Under the pieces are notes generated by a model. The model was not told the DNA's origin, searched no databases, and saw only the letters and a program-made list of their open reading frames with translations. Source: an uncultured Geobacter sp. (GTDB lineage: Bacteria > Desulfobacterota > Desulfuromonadia > Geobacterales > CAIOGM01). Taken from it: a stretch of 32,802 nt of DNA. The stretch lies in assembly GCA_903857795.1 (NCBI GenBank), contig CAIOGM010000165.1, positions 1-32,802 on the forward strand, read 5' to 3'. Shown here piece by piece: positions 24,808-32,799 of the stretch. A program made the translations under genes and the position numbers. The number at the start of each line of letters is the position of its first letter. Positions within the stretch are counted from its first letter, which is position 1.

Positions 24808-26805
24808 TCATCCCGACGAGCAGAAAGAGTCCCCACGGCAGGGGAGAGTGACGGTAAAGAGCGCACCGGCGCCGGGAGCAGCAGCCGCAGTGATGCTCCC
24901 TCCGTGCTCCCTGACAATACCGTAGGAGACAGCCAGGCCAAGACCGGTCCCCCCCCGCTTGGTGGTAAAAAAAGGATTGAAGATCTTGGAGAGCTGTTCC
25001 GGGGGAATGCCGGGGCCGGTATCGGCCACGGTGACACTGCAGGTCGCCCCCTCCGGATCGAACCGGGTCGACATGGTGAGAACCCCTTCCTCGGACATGG
25101 CTTGAACGGCGTTAAGCGCCAGGTTGGTAAAGAGCTGGCGAAGCTGGTCGCCATCGCCAACGACCTCCGGCAGGTCCGGGTCAAATCCCTTCCGGAGCGT
25201 GATCCGTACCAGCGAGATCTGGTGACTGACCCCTGCAAGCACATCGTCCAGGAGGTGATTGAGATCCACCCGCTCCACCCGCCGCTCTTCCCTCCTGGCA
25301 AAGCAGAGGAGACCGGAGACAATCCGTTCCACCCGTCCCACCTGGCGGGTGATGATCGCCACCTCTTCGCGGCTGGGAGAGTCCTGGGGAAGTTCCATTT
25401 CAAGCAACTCCGCATTCCCCCGGATGATGGCCAGGGGATTATTGATCTCGTGGGCCACCCCGGCGGCCAACTCTCCCACGGCGGCCAGCTTCTCCGCCCG
25501 ATGGAGCTCTTCCCTGGCAATCAGGAGCTGCCCACTCCGCTCCTCAAGCTGGGCGCTCCGTTCCCTGACCCTCTCCTCCAGTCCCCGATTGAGTCCCCGG
25601 ATCTCCTCCTCTTTTTCCCCCAAAGCCACGGTCATGGCGTTGAACTCCGTGGCCAGATCCCCAATCTCGTCCTGAGTCGTCGCCTGAATCCTGACCCCCC
25701 GTTCGCCGGCAGCCACCCTCCGGGCCAGCCGCTCCAGTTCGCGGATCGGAGCGGCCATCCGGCTGCTCAGGGAACGGGAAACCAGCAGCCCCACCAACGC
25801 CCCCACAAAGAGCACCCCGCTGTAGAGAAGCCCCATCCGGAGTTTGACTTCGGTGTAGGGGCGTTCCGGCATCCCCACGTAGAGGGCGCCGATGGGGACC
25901 CCCGCCGGGGAGAGGAGCGGCTCGTAGGCCGAAAAATACCAGTCATTCACCACGAAGGCCCGATCGAACCATTTCTCACCGCGGAGGAGGACCCGGTCAT
26001 AAACCTCCTCCGACATCCGGGTGCCGATGGCCCGCGCACCGTCGGAGAGCAACACGTTGGTGGCTATCCTGAGATCGCCGAGAAAGAGGGTCGAAGTCCC
26101 TCTCCAGTTGGCGCCGAAAACGATCCCTCTAATCCGGTCCACCAGGGAGTTGTTGTTGTTGAGGAGTACCCCGCCGTAGAGCGCCCCCACCACGTTCCCC
26201 GCCTCGTCCCGCACCGGCGAGGCTGCGACCATGAACATACCGGTGCGCTCCACCTCCTCCCGGCGGGGTCGGGCATGGGGGGTCGGCACGAGAGGTGTGA
26301 CAGCCCGACGGACCAGTCCCTCCCCCTCGGCGGTAAGCCGCCGGAGAGGAAGGATGTCGGCGCCGACCAGGGACTCGCCGGCAAGCGCCCGGACCACAAA
26401 CGGATTATCCATCTGGCTGTCGGCGAAAACCGCAGGATTCCCCCCCCGGAAGATGGCGGCGCCGGAGGCGTCGACCGCGGTGAAGATATCCAGCCGCTCG
26501 TTCTTCAGGAGTGGCAAAAGGATGGCCGCCAGAGCCTCACGATCGCCTTGCGCCACGGCCCGGAGAGTGGACGGGGCCACCGCGGTGAACCGGACCACCT
26601 CCCTGATGGTTTCCAGTTCATGGAAGTAGCTCGCGCGGGCCGCGTTCAGGTCGTTGCGGACCTTGTCCTGGGCTTCGGCGACGATCCGGGTGTTGAGGAT
26701 GAAGACCCCCACCAGCCAGCAGGAGGTGATGGCGACAATCAACGGGATGAGGGTGGCCAGGGTGAGCTTGACCTTGATGGAGAAACGTCGGGGCATGAGT
26801 ATCAT
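24808..26805 (-). CDS. Membrane sensor histidine kinase (cache, HAMP, HisKA, HATPase)
   Basis: The protein has 665 residues. Two membrane helices (13-37 and 324-344) enclose a large extracytoplasmic sensor of the cache type (about 40-320, with YFHELETIREVVRF and a repeat of the GALYGG/GALYVG strand). A HAMP linker (341-395) and coiled coil (396-440) lead to HisKA with the phospho-histidine H452 (GVAHEINNPLAII). The ATPase boxes are N (LTNLALNAVQAM), G1 (DTGPGIP), F (FNPFFTTK) and G2 (GTGLGLAVS). It follows the NtrC-type regulator by 50 bases and is its probable kinase. The ligand is unknown. Confidence 0.92.
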   Translation of the reverse strand: MILMPRRFSIKVKLTLATLIPLIVAITSCWLVGVFILNTRIVAEAQDKVRNDLNAARASYFHELETIREVVRFTAVAPSTLRAVAQGDREALAAILLPLLKNERLDIFTAVDASGAAIFRGGNPAVFADSQMDNPFVVRALAGESLVGADILPLRRLTAEGEGLVRRAVTPLVPTPHARPRREEVERTGMFMVAASPVRDEAGNVVGALYGGVLLNNNNSLVDRIRGIVFGANWRGTSTLFLGDLRIATNVLLSDGARAIGTRMSEEVYDRVLLRGEKWFDRAFVVNDWYFSAYEPLLSPAGVPIGALYVGMPERPYTEVKLRMGLLYSGVLFVGALVGLLVSRSLSSRMAAPIRELERLARRVAAGERGVRIQATTQDEIGDLATEFNAMTVALGEKEEEIRGLNRGLEERVRERSAQLEERSGQLLIAREELHRAEKLAAVGELAAGVAHEINNPLAIIRGNAELLEMELPQDSPSREEVAIITRQVGRVERIVSGLLCFARREERRVERVDLNHLLDDVLAGVSHQISLVRITLRKGFDPDLPEVVGDGDQLRQLFTNLALNAVQAMSEEGVLTMSTRFDPEGATCSVTVADTGPGIPPEQLSKIFNPFFTTKRGGTGLGLAVSYGIVREHGGSITAAAAPGAGALFTVTLPCRGDSFCSSG

Positions 26806-26855
26806 ACCGGTTCCCTCTGCGTCCTTACATCTTTTCGCGTGACGCCGGATGAGGA

Positions 26856-28232
26856 CTACTCCTGATTACACGGCAGACGGATACCGTACTCGGCGATCTT
26901 TCTATCCAGGGTCTTGCGGGAGATGCCGAGGATCTCGGAACTCCGGGACTTGTGAAAACCGGTCCGGTCCAGAATCCGTCTGATATGGGCCAGCTCCACC
27001 GACTCAAGAGAAGCGAGGAGATCGTCCCCCCCGCTGTCCGGAGAGCCGAGAGTGCTGAGTTTGAGCGGCAGGGCGCCGCTTTCGATCTCCCCCCCCCGGG
27101 TGAGGATCACCGCCCGTTCCATGACATTTTCCAGCTCGCGGACATTGCCGGGCCAGGGGTAGGACTCCAGGATGGTCAGGGCCATCGGATGTATCCCGAC
27201 GATCTCCCTGTTCATCCGCCGGGCGGATCTCTCCAGAAAATGCCGGGCCAACGGCTCCACATCTTCGGGACGCTCCCTGAGCGGCGGCAGCTGCAGGGTG
27301 ATGACGTTGAGCCGATAATAAAGGTCCTCCCTGAACCGGCCGTTGCGGATCTCCTGCTCCAGCTCCTTGTTGGTGGCGGCAAGAAACCGGACATCAACCA
27401 CCTTGGGTCTGGTGGCCCCCACCGGCAGAAACTCCCGTTCCTGCACGACCCGCAGCAGCTTGGCCTGGATTGCCGGGCTCATGTCACCGATCTCGTCAAG
27501 GAAGAGGGTGCCGCCGTGGGCCTCCTCCAAGAGCCCCTTGCGGCTCTCCACCGCGCCGGTAAAGGCCCCCCGCAGATGACCGAAGAGCTGGCTTTCCAGG
27601 AGGGTATCGGTCAGGGCCGCGCAGTTGATGGAGAGGAGACGCTTGCCGTTACGGGGGCTGTGCTGGTGGAGGGCAGCGGCGATCAGCTCCTTGCCGGTCC
27701 CCGACTCGCCGGTGATCAGGATATTGGCGTCGCTTCCCGCCACCTGGAGAGTCAGATCATAGAGCTCCTTGAACCGGCTGCTCCGGAAGATGATGGGCGA
27801 TGTGGTGCGCCCCTTGATCAACTCCTCCCGGAGCGCCCGGTTCTCCCTGATGAGAACTTCGCGCTCCAGCGCCTTTTCCAGCAGAGCGAGGATCTTCTCC
27901 TTGGGAAACGGCTTGGTCACATAATCGTAGGCCCCCAGCCGGATGGCCCCGACGGCATCGTCGATGGTCCCGAAGGCGGTCATGATGATCACCGGCAGAG
28001 ACGGACGGAGCCGTTTCGCCTCCCTGAGCACCGTTACCCCGTCCATGTCCGGCATCCGGACATCCTGGAGCAGCAGATCGGCATCCCCCTCATCGCCCGT
28101 CTCCAGACGCCGGAGGAGTTGAGCGCCACGGGAGAAACTCTCCACGCCGTACCCCTGGCTGATGAGGATCTTGCCGAGATAGCGGAGGATCTCTTCTTCG
28201 TCGTCACAGATGAGGATGCGTTTGGGGGGCAT
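26856..28232 (-). CDS. Sigma-54-dependent response regulator (NtrC family)
   Basis: The protein has 458 residues. The receiver domain (1-120) has D10, D11, the phosphorylated D57 (LLQDVRMPD) and K107. The AAA+ domain (about 144-380) has Walker A GESGTGKE (175-182), the sigma-54 contact loop GAFTGA (222-227) and Walker B GTLFLDEI (241-248). A Fis-type helix-turn-helix closes it (SRSSEILGISRKTLDRKI). It activates sigma-54 promoters when phosphorylated. A strong sigma-54 promoter match lies 156 bases away, ahead of the divergent fusion gene, which is the natural target. The ribosome binding site is weak (GAAAG). Confidence 0.94.
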   Translation of the reverse strand: MPPKRILICDDEEEILRYLGKILISQGYGVESFSRGAQLLRRLETGDEGDADLLLQDVRMPDMDGVTVLREAKRLRPSLPVIIMTAFGTIDDAVGAIRLGAYDYVTKPFPKEKILALLEKALEREVLIRENRALREELIKGRTTSPIIFRSSRFKELYDLTLQVAGSDANILITGESGTGKELIAAALHQHSPRNGKRLLSINCAALTDTLLESQLFGHLRGAFTGAVESRKGLLEEAHGGTLFLDEIGDMSPAIQAKLLRVVQEREFLPVGATRPKVVDVRFLAATNKELEQEIRNGRFREDLYYRLNVITLQLPPLRERPEDVEPLARHFLERSARRMNREIVGIHPMALTILESYPWPGNVRELENVMERAVILTRGGEIESGALPLKLSTLGSPDSGGDDLLASLESVELAHIRRILDRTGFHKSRSSEILGISRKTLDRKIAEYGIRLPCNQE

Positions 28233-28352
28233 GAATGAGCTTTCGGCCTCATCTAAAAAACTGGGCGAGGTGGTGGAGAGTTACGGTTGTCGGCGGTGAA
28301 TGATGCGCGCGGGACAAAATGATACAGGCAGCAACAGCAGGAATCAAGGAAA

Positions 28353-28364
28353 AGTAGAGCTACT
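28353..28364. promoter_or_regulatory. Weak candidate activator site
   Basis: AGTAG and CTACT flank a two-base centre (AGTAG-AG-CTACT). It is 24 bases upstream of the sigma-54 promoter match. NtrC-type activators bind dyads upstream of their promoters, often further away, so this is only a possibility. Confidence 0.2.
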
Positions 28365-28387
28365 GTCACCCATGGTCGGCAAGGTAT

Positions 28388-28403
28388 TGGCCCGGTACTT
28401 GCT
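28388..28403 (+). promoter_or_regulatory. Sigma-54 promoter
   Basis: TGGCCCG-GTAC-TTGCT matches the consensus TGGCACG-N4-TTGCW with one change. The invariant GG and GC are separated by exactly ten bases. Transcription should start near 28415, before the chosen start codon at 28472 and ahead of the possible GTG at 28424. It sets the fusion gene under control of a sigma-54 activator, most likely the divergent one. Confidence 0.75.
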
Positions 28404-28471
28404 GAAGGAACCTGGGAGCGGGAGTGCCCCCTGCGACTCTCACATCACGCCTGCCGGGAATTAATCCAACC

Positions 28472-31048
28472 ATGTCAATCTGTTTATCGGAGCTGACCAC
28501 GATCCGGCTCTTTGCCGGGCTGACCGATTCGGTACTGGAACGGATCGCGTTACGCCTGGAAGAGTGTGTCTTTTTGTCCGGGGCGGTCATTTTAACCCGT
28601 CATGCACCCGCAGATGCGCTCTATTTCATCCTCTCCGGGAAGGTCCGGGTGGAGCTGTGCGACGCTGCCGGCCGAATTTTCAACCTGGCCGAACTGGGAA
28701 GCGGCGAGGTCGTCGGCGAACGGGCGATCCTTACCGACGAACTCCGCAGCGCCGACGTGCGCGCATTGAGCGAGACGCGAGCCGCCCGACTCTCCCGTCA
28801 CGACTTCGAAGAGCTCCTTGCCGAAACACCCCGCCTCTATGCCAATCTCTGCCAAGATCTGGCCCGGCAGCTGGGGAGCTGGGCAGCGCGTCACCAGCGG
28901 GAAGAGCACGAACACCGCGACCTCCTCACCAACGTCATCGGTTGGCAGCTCCTGCCGGAATTCGGGGCTTTCCCCGGCAGCTCCCCCTGGGTAAAGGAGC
29001 TGAACCTGCGGCTGGAGCTCCTCGGCGGCTCCCCCGACCATATCCTCATCTCCGGAGAGCCGGGGACCTGGAAAGACCTGGCGGCCCGTCTGGTCCATTA
29101 TCATGGCGACCCCGGCCGACCGGTCCTCTTCCTGGACTGTGCCACCCCCCCTCCTCTCCTCCATCAGGGGGAGACGGCACGAAACGACTCAGGCAACCGA
29201 CTCCTATTGGAGATGAGTCAGGAGGCGGCGCTCTTCGGCCGCGCCCCGGAGAGTCAGCTCTCCTCCGGCCGGGCCCGGCGGGGAATGCTGGAGCTGGCAG
29301 CCGGCGGCGATCTGATCCTGCGCAACGTGGATTGCCTCACCCCGGCGGCTCAGGCGAGCCTCTGCGCCTATCTGGAGAGCGGACAGTTCCAGCGGCGGGG
29401 GGAACACGAACTGCGCAGCAGCCGGGTCCGGGTCATCGCCACCAGCGGAGAACCGCTGGAGCCGGCGATCAGGCGGGGGGAGTTCAGCGCCGCACTGCAC
29501 GACCGGCTGGCCATGGAGAGCGTCACCATGGTCCCCTTGCGGGAGCGGAAGAAGGATATCCCGGTCATGGCCAGGAGCCTGCTCAAGAGCCTCAACGCCA
29601 AGCATCACAAGCAGGTGCGACGCATCTCTCAGGACGCCCTCAACCGGCTGGTGGATCACGATTGGCCGCTTAACGGCAGCGAGCTCTATCAGGTGATCAG
29701 CCGTGCCGTGGTGGTCTGCAGCGACGAGGAGATTCTCCCCGAACAGATCTTTCTCCAGGGAGCCCCCTTTGGCGACGGCCGCTTCAACCTGCTGACCATC
29801 CCTGCCGTGGAACGGCTGGCACGCCGCCCCGATTTCCCCCGTATCTTCCGGTGGAGCACGGTCCCCCTCTTTTTAGCAGTGACGGCTGCGACCCTTCTCG
29901 GTCCATCAGGGGGCAACGCCGCCAACCTGGCGGTCTGGACCCTCTGGTGGCCGGCCCTCCTGATAACGGTCTTTTTCTCTGCCCGGGGATGGTGCAGCTA
30001 CTGTCCTCTGGAGGCCATAGGCGGTTTTCTGGGAGCCACGGGACGGGTGGTGCGAGAGCCGAAAAGCTGGCTGCGCCGCTGGGGTCCGTCAATCACTCTC
30101 TCCGGAGTGGTGGCGATCCTGCTCCTGGAACAGGCCACCGGCATGTTCTCTCACCCCTTTGCCACAGGGCTGCTCCTGGTGGGACTGCTGCTGGCTACCG
30201 TGGCGGGGGATCTGGTTTTGGGGCGGCGGGGGTGGTGCAAATATCTCTGTCCACTGGGGCGGATCGTCAGCCTGGGGTCGCGGATCTCCCTCCTGGAGAT
30301 GCGCAGCAATCACACGGTCTGCGTCAGCCGCTGCCGGGTGGATGACTGTGTCAAGGAGAAGGGGTGCCCCATGGGGCTGCACCCCACCGGCATCGACAAC
30401 TCGGACCACTGCGTCCTCTGCTTCAACTGCGTTCGCAACTGTCCCCATCACGCAATGCAGCTTGATCTGCGCAATCCCGCCTGGGGACTCTTCAACCGGT
30501 CCCGGCGCGGCATGGCGGAAGCGCTGTTCAGCGTCACCCTGGTGGGAGCGGTCATCGCCGCCAAGGGGACACCGTTGGTTACCGGGCGCCGGCCGGAACT
30601 CTTTCCCCAGTCGCTCTGGAGCGCCCCTGAATTTTTCCTGGCGCTCCTCATCACCGCCGCTTATGCAGGGCTGACCTTGCTGGCGTCTGCCCCGGGGCGG
30701 AGTCGCCGCTGGCGGCGGGACTTCACCATCTGCGGCGTGGCCTACCTGCCCCTTGCCCTTGTGGGCTTCTTCGTCGTCTACTTCCGTGCGCTGGTGGAGG
30801 GGGGATCCTCCCTCGTCCCGCTGATCCTGACCGGGCTGGGAGTCGCCGGATGGCTGGATCTGGAGCGGCTCACCCCTGATCTGGGAACCCTGCGGCTCCT
30901 GATCGCTCCGCTCCTGGTGGGGGGAGCATCCCTCTCGTGGTGGGCCCTGGGGCGCCTCCGGAAGCAGCACCATCTGAACCGGGCAAGCATCATCTGCCAT
31001 CGTCTGTTGATTCTTCTTGCCCTGGTCGCCTACCTCTGGCTGCTCTGA
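28472..31048 (+). CDS. Fusion: cNMP-binding domain, degenerate sigma-54-activator AAA+ domain, NapH/NosR-like 4Fe-4S membrane domain
   Basis: The protein has 858 residues. Residues 10-115 are a cyclic-nucleotide-binding domain (LFAGLTDSVLERIA, DALYFILSGKVRV, ELGSGEVVGERAIL). Residues 163-430 follow the NtrC AAA+ fold but are degenerate: Walker A GEPGTWKD (195-202), Walker B replaced by GDLILRNV, the GAFTGA loop absent (ESQLSSGR), and the sensor II arginine lost. There is no helix-turn-helix. From residue 462 come about eight membrane helices with CSYCP (C508, C511) and CKYLCP (C589, C593), then two 4Fe-4S motifs (C617, C621, C626, C632; C647, C650, C653, C657). This resembles NapH/NosR/CcoG quinol-side electron carriers. 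The start at 28472 is chosen by fold and promoter; a GTG at 28424 is possible. Confidence 0.85.
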   Translation: MSICLSELTTIRLFAGLTDSVLERIALRLEECVFLSGAVILTRHAPADALYFILSGKVRVELCDAAGRIFNLAELGSGEVVGERAILTDELRSADVRALSETRAARLSRHDFEELLAETPRLYANLCQDLARQLGSWAARHQREEHEHRDLLTNVIGWQLLPEFGAFPGSSPWVKELNLRLELLGGSPDHILISGEPGTWKDLAARLVHYHGDPGRPVLFLDCATPPPLLHQGETARNDSGNRLLLEMSQEAALFGRAPESQLSSGRARRGMLELAAGGDLILRNVDCLTPAAQASLCAYLESGQFQRRGEHELRSSRVRVIATSGEPLEPAIRRGEFSAALHDRLAMESVTMVPLRERKKDIPVMARSLLKSLNAKHHKQVRRISQDALNRLVDHDWPLNGSELYQVISRAVVVCSDEEILPEQIFLQGAPFGDGRFNLLTIPAVERLARRPDFPRIFRWSTVPLFLAVTAATLLGPSGGNAANLAVWTLWWPALLITVFFSARGWCSYCPLEAIGGFLGATGRVVREPKSWLRRWGPSITLSGVVAILLLEQATGMFSHPFATGLLLVGLLLATVAGDLVLGRRGWCKYLCPLGRIVSLGSRISLLEMRSNHTVCVSRCRVDDCVKEKGCPMGLHPTGIDNSDHCVLCFNCVRNCPHHAMQLDLRNPAWGLFNRSRRGMAEALFSVTLVGAVIAAKGTPLVTGRRPELFPQSLWSAPEFFLALLITAAYAGLTLLASAPGRSRRWRRDFTICGVAYLPLALVGFFVVYFRALVEGGSSLVPLILTGLGVAGWLDLERLTPDLGTLRLLIAPLLVGGASLSWWALGRLRKQHHLNRASIICHRLLILLALVAYLWLL

Positions 31049-31344
31049 TAGCGGTTGCCGATGAGCTCGGGAGTCGATTGGCGGAAAGCCTTCGTCAGAA
31101 AATGTTCGATTTCATGTTTATGTCCAATCAGCAGATTGCATGGCGCACAATACCGGCACGTGTAGTTGAGGGCCATCAACTGCATTGGATCTATATGAAA
31201 CAGGATGGGGATTTTTTTCTGACCCGTTTTCCCTTCGCAGAATGGACATCGCGAAATGCGCTGATCAGGATACGGGTTGAGAATAAAACCAAAACTATCA
31301 CGGTGTTCGGTGGTCAAAAATTCTCCATTCGTCATGAACCACAA
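31030..31344 (-). CDS. Zinc-ribbon-like conserved hypothetical protein
   Basis: The protein has 104 residues. Five cysteines suggest a metal site: CPFC (C33, C36) and CRYCAPC (C63, C66, C69), with H75, H77 and H81 nearby (GHKHEIEHFL). I recall this pattern from scattered conserved hypotheticals, with no known function. The start at 31344 is a TTG with GGAAGG seven bases upstream; an ATG at 31335 is the alternative. It begins three bases after the acetyltransferase gene, so it is the third gene of the toxin-antitoxin operon. Its end overlaps the end of the convergent fusion gene by 19 bases. Confidence 0.7.
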   Translation of the reverse strand: MWFMTNGEFLTTEHRDSFGFILNPYPDQRISRCPFCEGKTGQKKIPILFHIDPMQLMALNYTCRYCAPCNLLIGHKHEIEHFLTKAFRQSTPELIGNRYQSSQR

Positions 31345-31347
31345 ATA

Positions 31348-31851
31348 TCAACCTTCCAGAGAGCGGCGTAAATCCTTCGTCAAGAGAAAAAGATGCAATG
31401 GATCAGTCGGCGAAGGCTCAAAGCCGAAATGTTCATAAAACATCCTTGCCGGTTCATCCTTGGCATGTACGACAAAAGCGCGAATACCGCCAATATCTGC
31501 GGCTTGGAGAGTACGAAGCGTCGCATCACGCAATAGATAGACACCGATGCGACGTCCCTGCCATGCAGTCCCGACAGCAAGCCGCGCCAGCAACATGACC
31601 GGAACAGGGTGCCGCGCTAATCCCTTGGCCATCCGTTCCGGCGCGTCGATAAATGCAATTTCCCCTACAACCAGGCTATAGAAACCGATAACGTCTACGC
31701 CATGTAGCGCTATATATGTTTGTGCGGCGTTGGCTTGTTGGTTCCCAAGAGCGAAGCGCTTGAGAAAACGATCAAGCTCCTCCCGCCCACAGGTAAACAG
31801 GTCAATGGGATGATCACGGCGCAGCTTCTCGATCCTGAAGCCGCTCGTCAT
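31348..31851 (-). CDS. GNAT acetyltransferase toxin, TacT-like
   Basis: The protein has 167 residues. It matches toxins that acetylate aminoacyl-tRNA: FTCGREELDRFLKRFA at the start, LLARLAVGTAWQGRRIGVYLLRDA (acetyl-CoA-binding, P-loop-like), and MFYEHFGFEPSPTDPLHLFL with the catalytic tyrosine. It overlaps the upstream DUF1778 antitoxin gene by four bases. Such toxins stop translation until deacylase or antitoxin acts. Confidence 0.92.
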   Translation of the reverse strand: MTSGFRIEKLRRDHPIDLFTCGREELDRFLKRFALGNQQANAAQTYIALHGVDVIGFYSLVVGEIAFIDAPERMAKGLARHPVPVMLLARLAVGTAWQGRRIGVYLLRDATLRTLQAADIGGIRAFVVHAKDEPARMFYEHFGFEPSPTDPLHLFLLTKDLRRSLEG

Positions 31852-32153
31852 CTGCTCTTGGGTGTATCGAAAGGAGTGGGTTCATGGAACAGCCGTTGAA
31901 GCTGGGGCACGACACGAGGCGGAGCATCCAGCGCCGTCATGAACTCCTCCCACTTCTCGGCGTCCAGTTGGAAGCAACGCCGCTCCGTAAGGGTTTCCGC
32001 CGCACGTTCCAAAGCACTCGTCAGCACAAACTGGCTAACGGAACAGCGAGCCTCATGGGCGGCGGCGTTCAAAGTCTGCTTTGCTTCCGGCGATAGGCGC
32101 AAATCAAGCTTGCTTGTACGGACAGATCGAGCCGTCATTAATCGAGATGTCAT
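31848..32153 (-). CDS. DUF1778 antitoxin, TacA-like
   Basis: The protein has 101 residues. A ribbon-helix-helix DNA-binding half (LDLRLSPEAKQTLNAAAHEARCSVSQFVLTSALERA) is followed by the toxin-binding tail (FQLDAEKWEEFMTALDAPP). I place the start at 32153 because GGAGG precedes that ATG by five bases; the frame is open to 32177. It represses its own operon in known cases. Inverted repeats upstream (32173-32200) are candidate operators. Confidence 0.92.
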   Translation of the reverse strand: MTSRLMTARSVRTSKLDLRLSPEAKQTLNAAAHEARCSVSQFVLTSALERAAETLTERRCFQLDAEKWEEFMTALDAPPRVVPQLQRLFHEPTPFDTPKSR

Positions 32154-32172
32154 GACTTCCTCCAGTACGAAC

Positions 32173-32200
32173 GACAATAACTTATTTGACCGACATTGTC
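32173..32200 (-). promoter_or_regulatory. Candidate operator of the TacA/TacT operon
   Basis: GACAAT (32173-32178) and ATTGTC (32195-32200) form an inverted repeat with a 16-base gap, just upstream of the antitoxin start at 32153. Ribbon-helix-helix antitoxins bind such repeats. A second related inverted pair (32200-32210 with 32320-32330, one mismatch) lies further out. No test was possible. Confidence 0.35.
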
Positions 32201-32365
32201 ATTACAATTACCGTGAGGAAAAGAGTCTGTTCGCTCATGTCACCAAGCCAGGAGAGCAGATGCGGATCAGAGGTGGAGAGGTGGAGGAGGTGAAGCCTAT
32301 GTTCAAAACAATAAAGCTGTAATTGTAACGCAGTTGCTTTACAGTTTGAGACATGAATAGGGAGT

Positions 32366-32385
32366 GGTCGTTCCTAATGACGACC
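32366..32385. repeat. REP-like hairpin
   Basis: GGTCGT (32366-32371) pairs with ACGACC (32380-32385) around an eight-base loop, preceded by GGGAGT. A short G-rich tag then a small stem-loop is the layout of REP elements used by RAYT transposases. Confidence 0.45.
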
Positions 32386-32415
32386 CCTTTGCCCTCCCAA
32401 ACAAGACAACAATAG

Positions 32416-32668
32416 CTAATCAGCTAAGGACGTCCCCTTTGCTCTCGTTGGTTTTCAAACCGCCAGTCTATAAATAGTCAGATATAAGTCGACTCTGGCC
32501 GCATCATAGCGGCAAACTCAGTGTCAAGTCCCTCTACCCGCTAACCCCTTGAAACGTTAAAAATAAATCTTTTATTGATGCCTGCGGTTTGCATGGGCAT
32601 ATATTGTTTCACTCAACTTTCGCAGTTGCCGATCGGTAGGGGCAAGGGGGACGTTCTTAGCTAATTAG
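32416..32668. repeat. 29-bp inverted repeat pair, 25 of 29 bases matching
   Basis: The copy at 32416-32444 and the one at 32640-32668 are inverted relative to each other, with a core of GGACGTCC / GGACGTTC and a TAGCTRATTAG end. They enclose about 195 AT-rich bases without a gene. They could be two REP units in a BIME-like arrangement, or ends of a small non-coding element. Confidence 0.6.
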
Positions 32669-32775
32669 TGCTTGAACGTGATGCCAAATTATCCAATAAA
32701 AGCAAATAGTTATATCTTTTTTGCTCTATAAAGTTTATACTCTCTCGGATGGTGGTGGTTTTCCCAGAGGCCGTA

Positions 32776-32799
32776 ATGGCCTGATTTAGCCATGATTTT
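32776..32799 (+). terminator. Weak hairpin with T-run at the right edge
   Basis: ATGGC (32776-32780) and GCCAT (32789-32793) pair with an eight-base loop, followed by GATTTTTT. An overlapping AGGCC/GGCCT hairpin lies just upstream (32768-32782). It could be a terminator or the edge of a repeat; the window ends here. Confidence 0.3.

Noticed and set aside
24904-26865. 653-residue antisense frame across the histidine kinase
   Set aside because: It is a shadow frame; the sense strand has all kinase boxes.
31939-32322. 127-residue plus-strand frame opposite the TacA-like gene
   Set aside because: It is antisense to a recognised antitoxin and has no family likeness.
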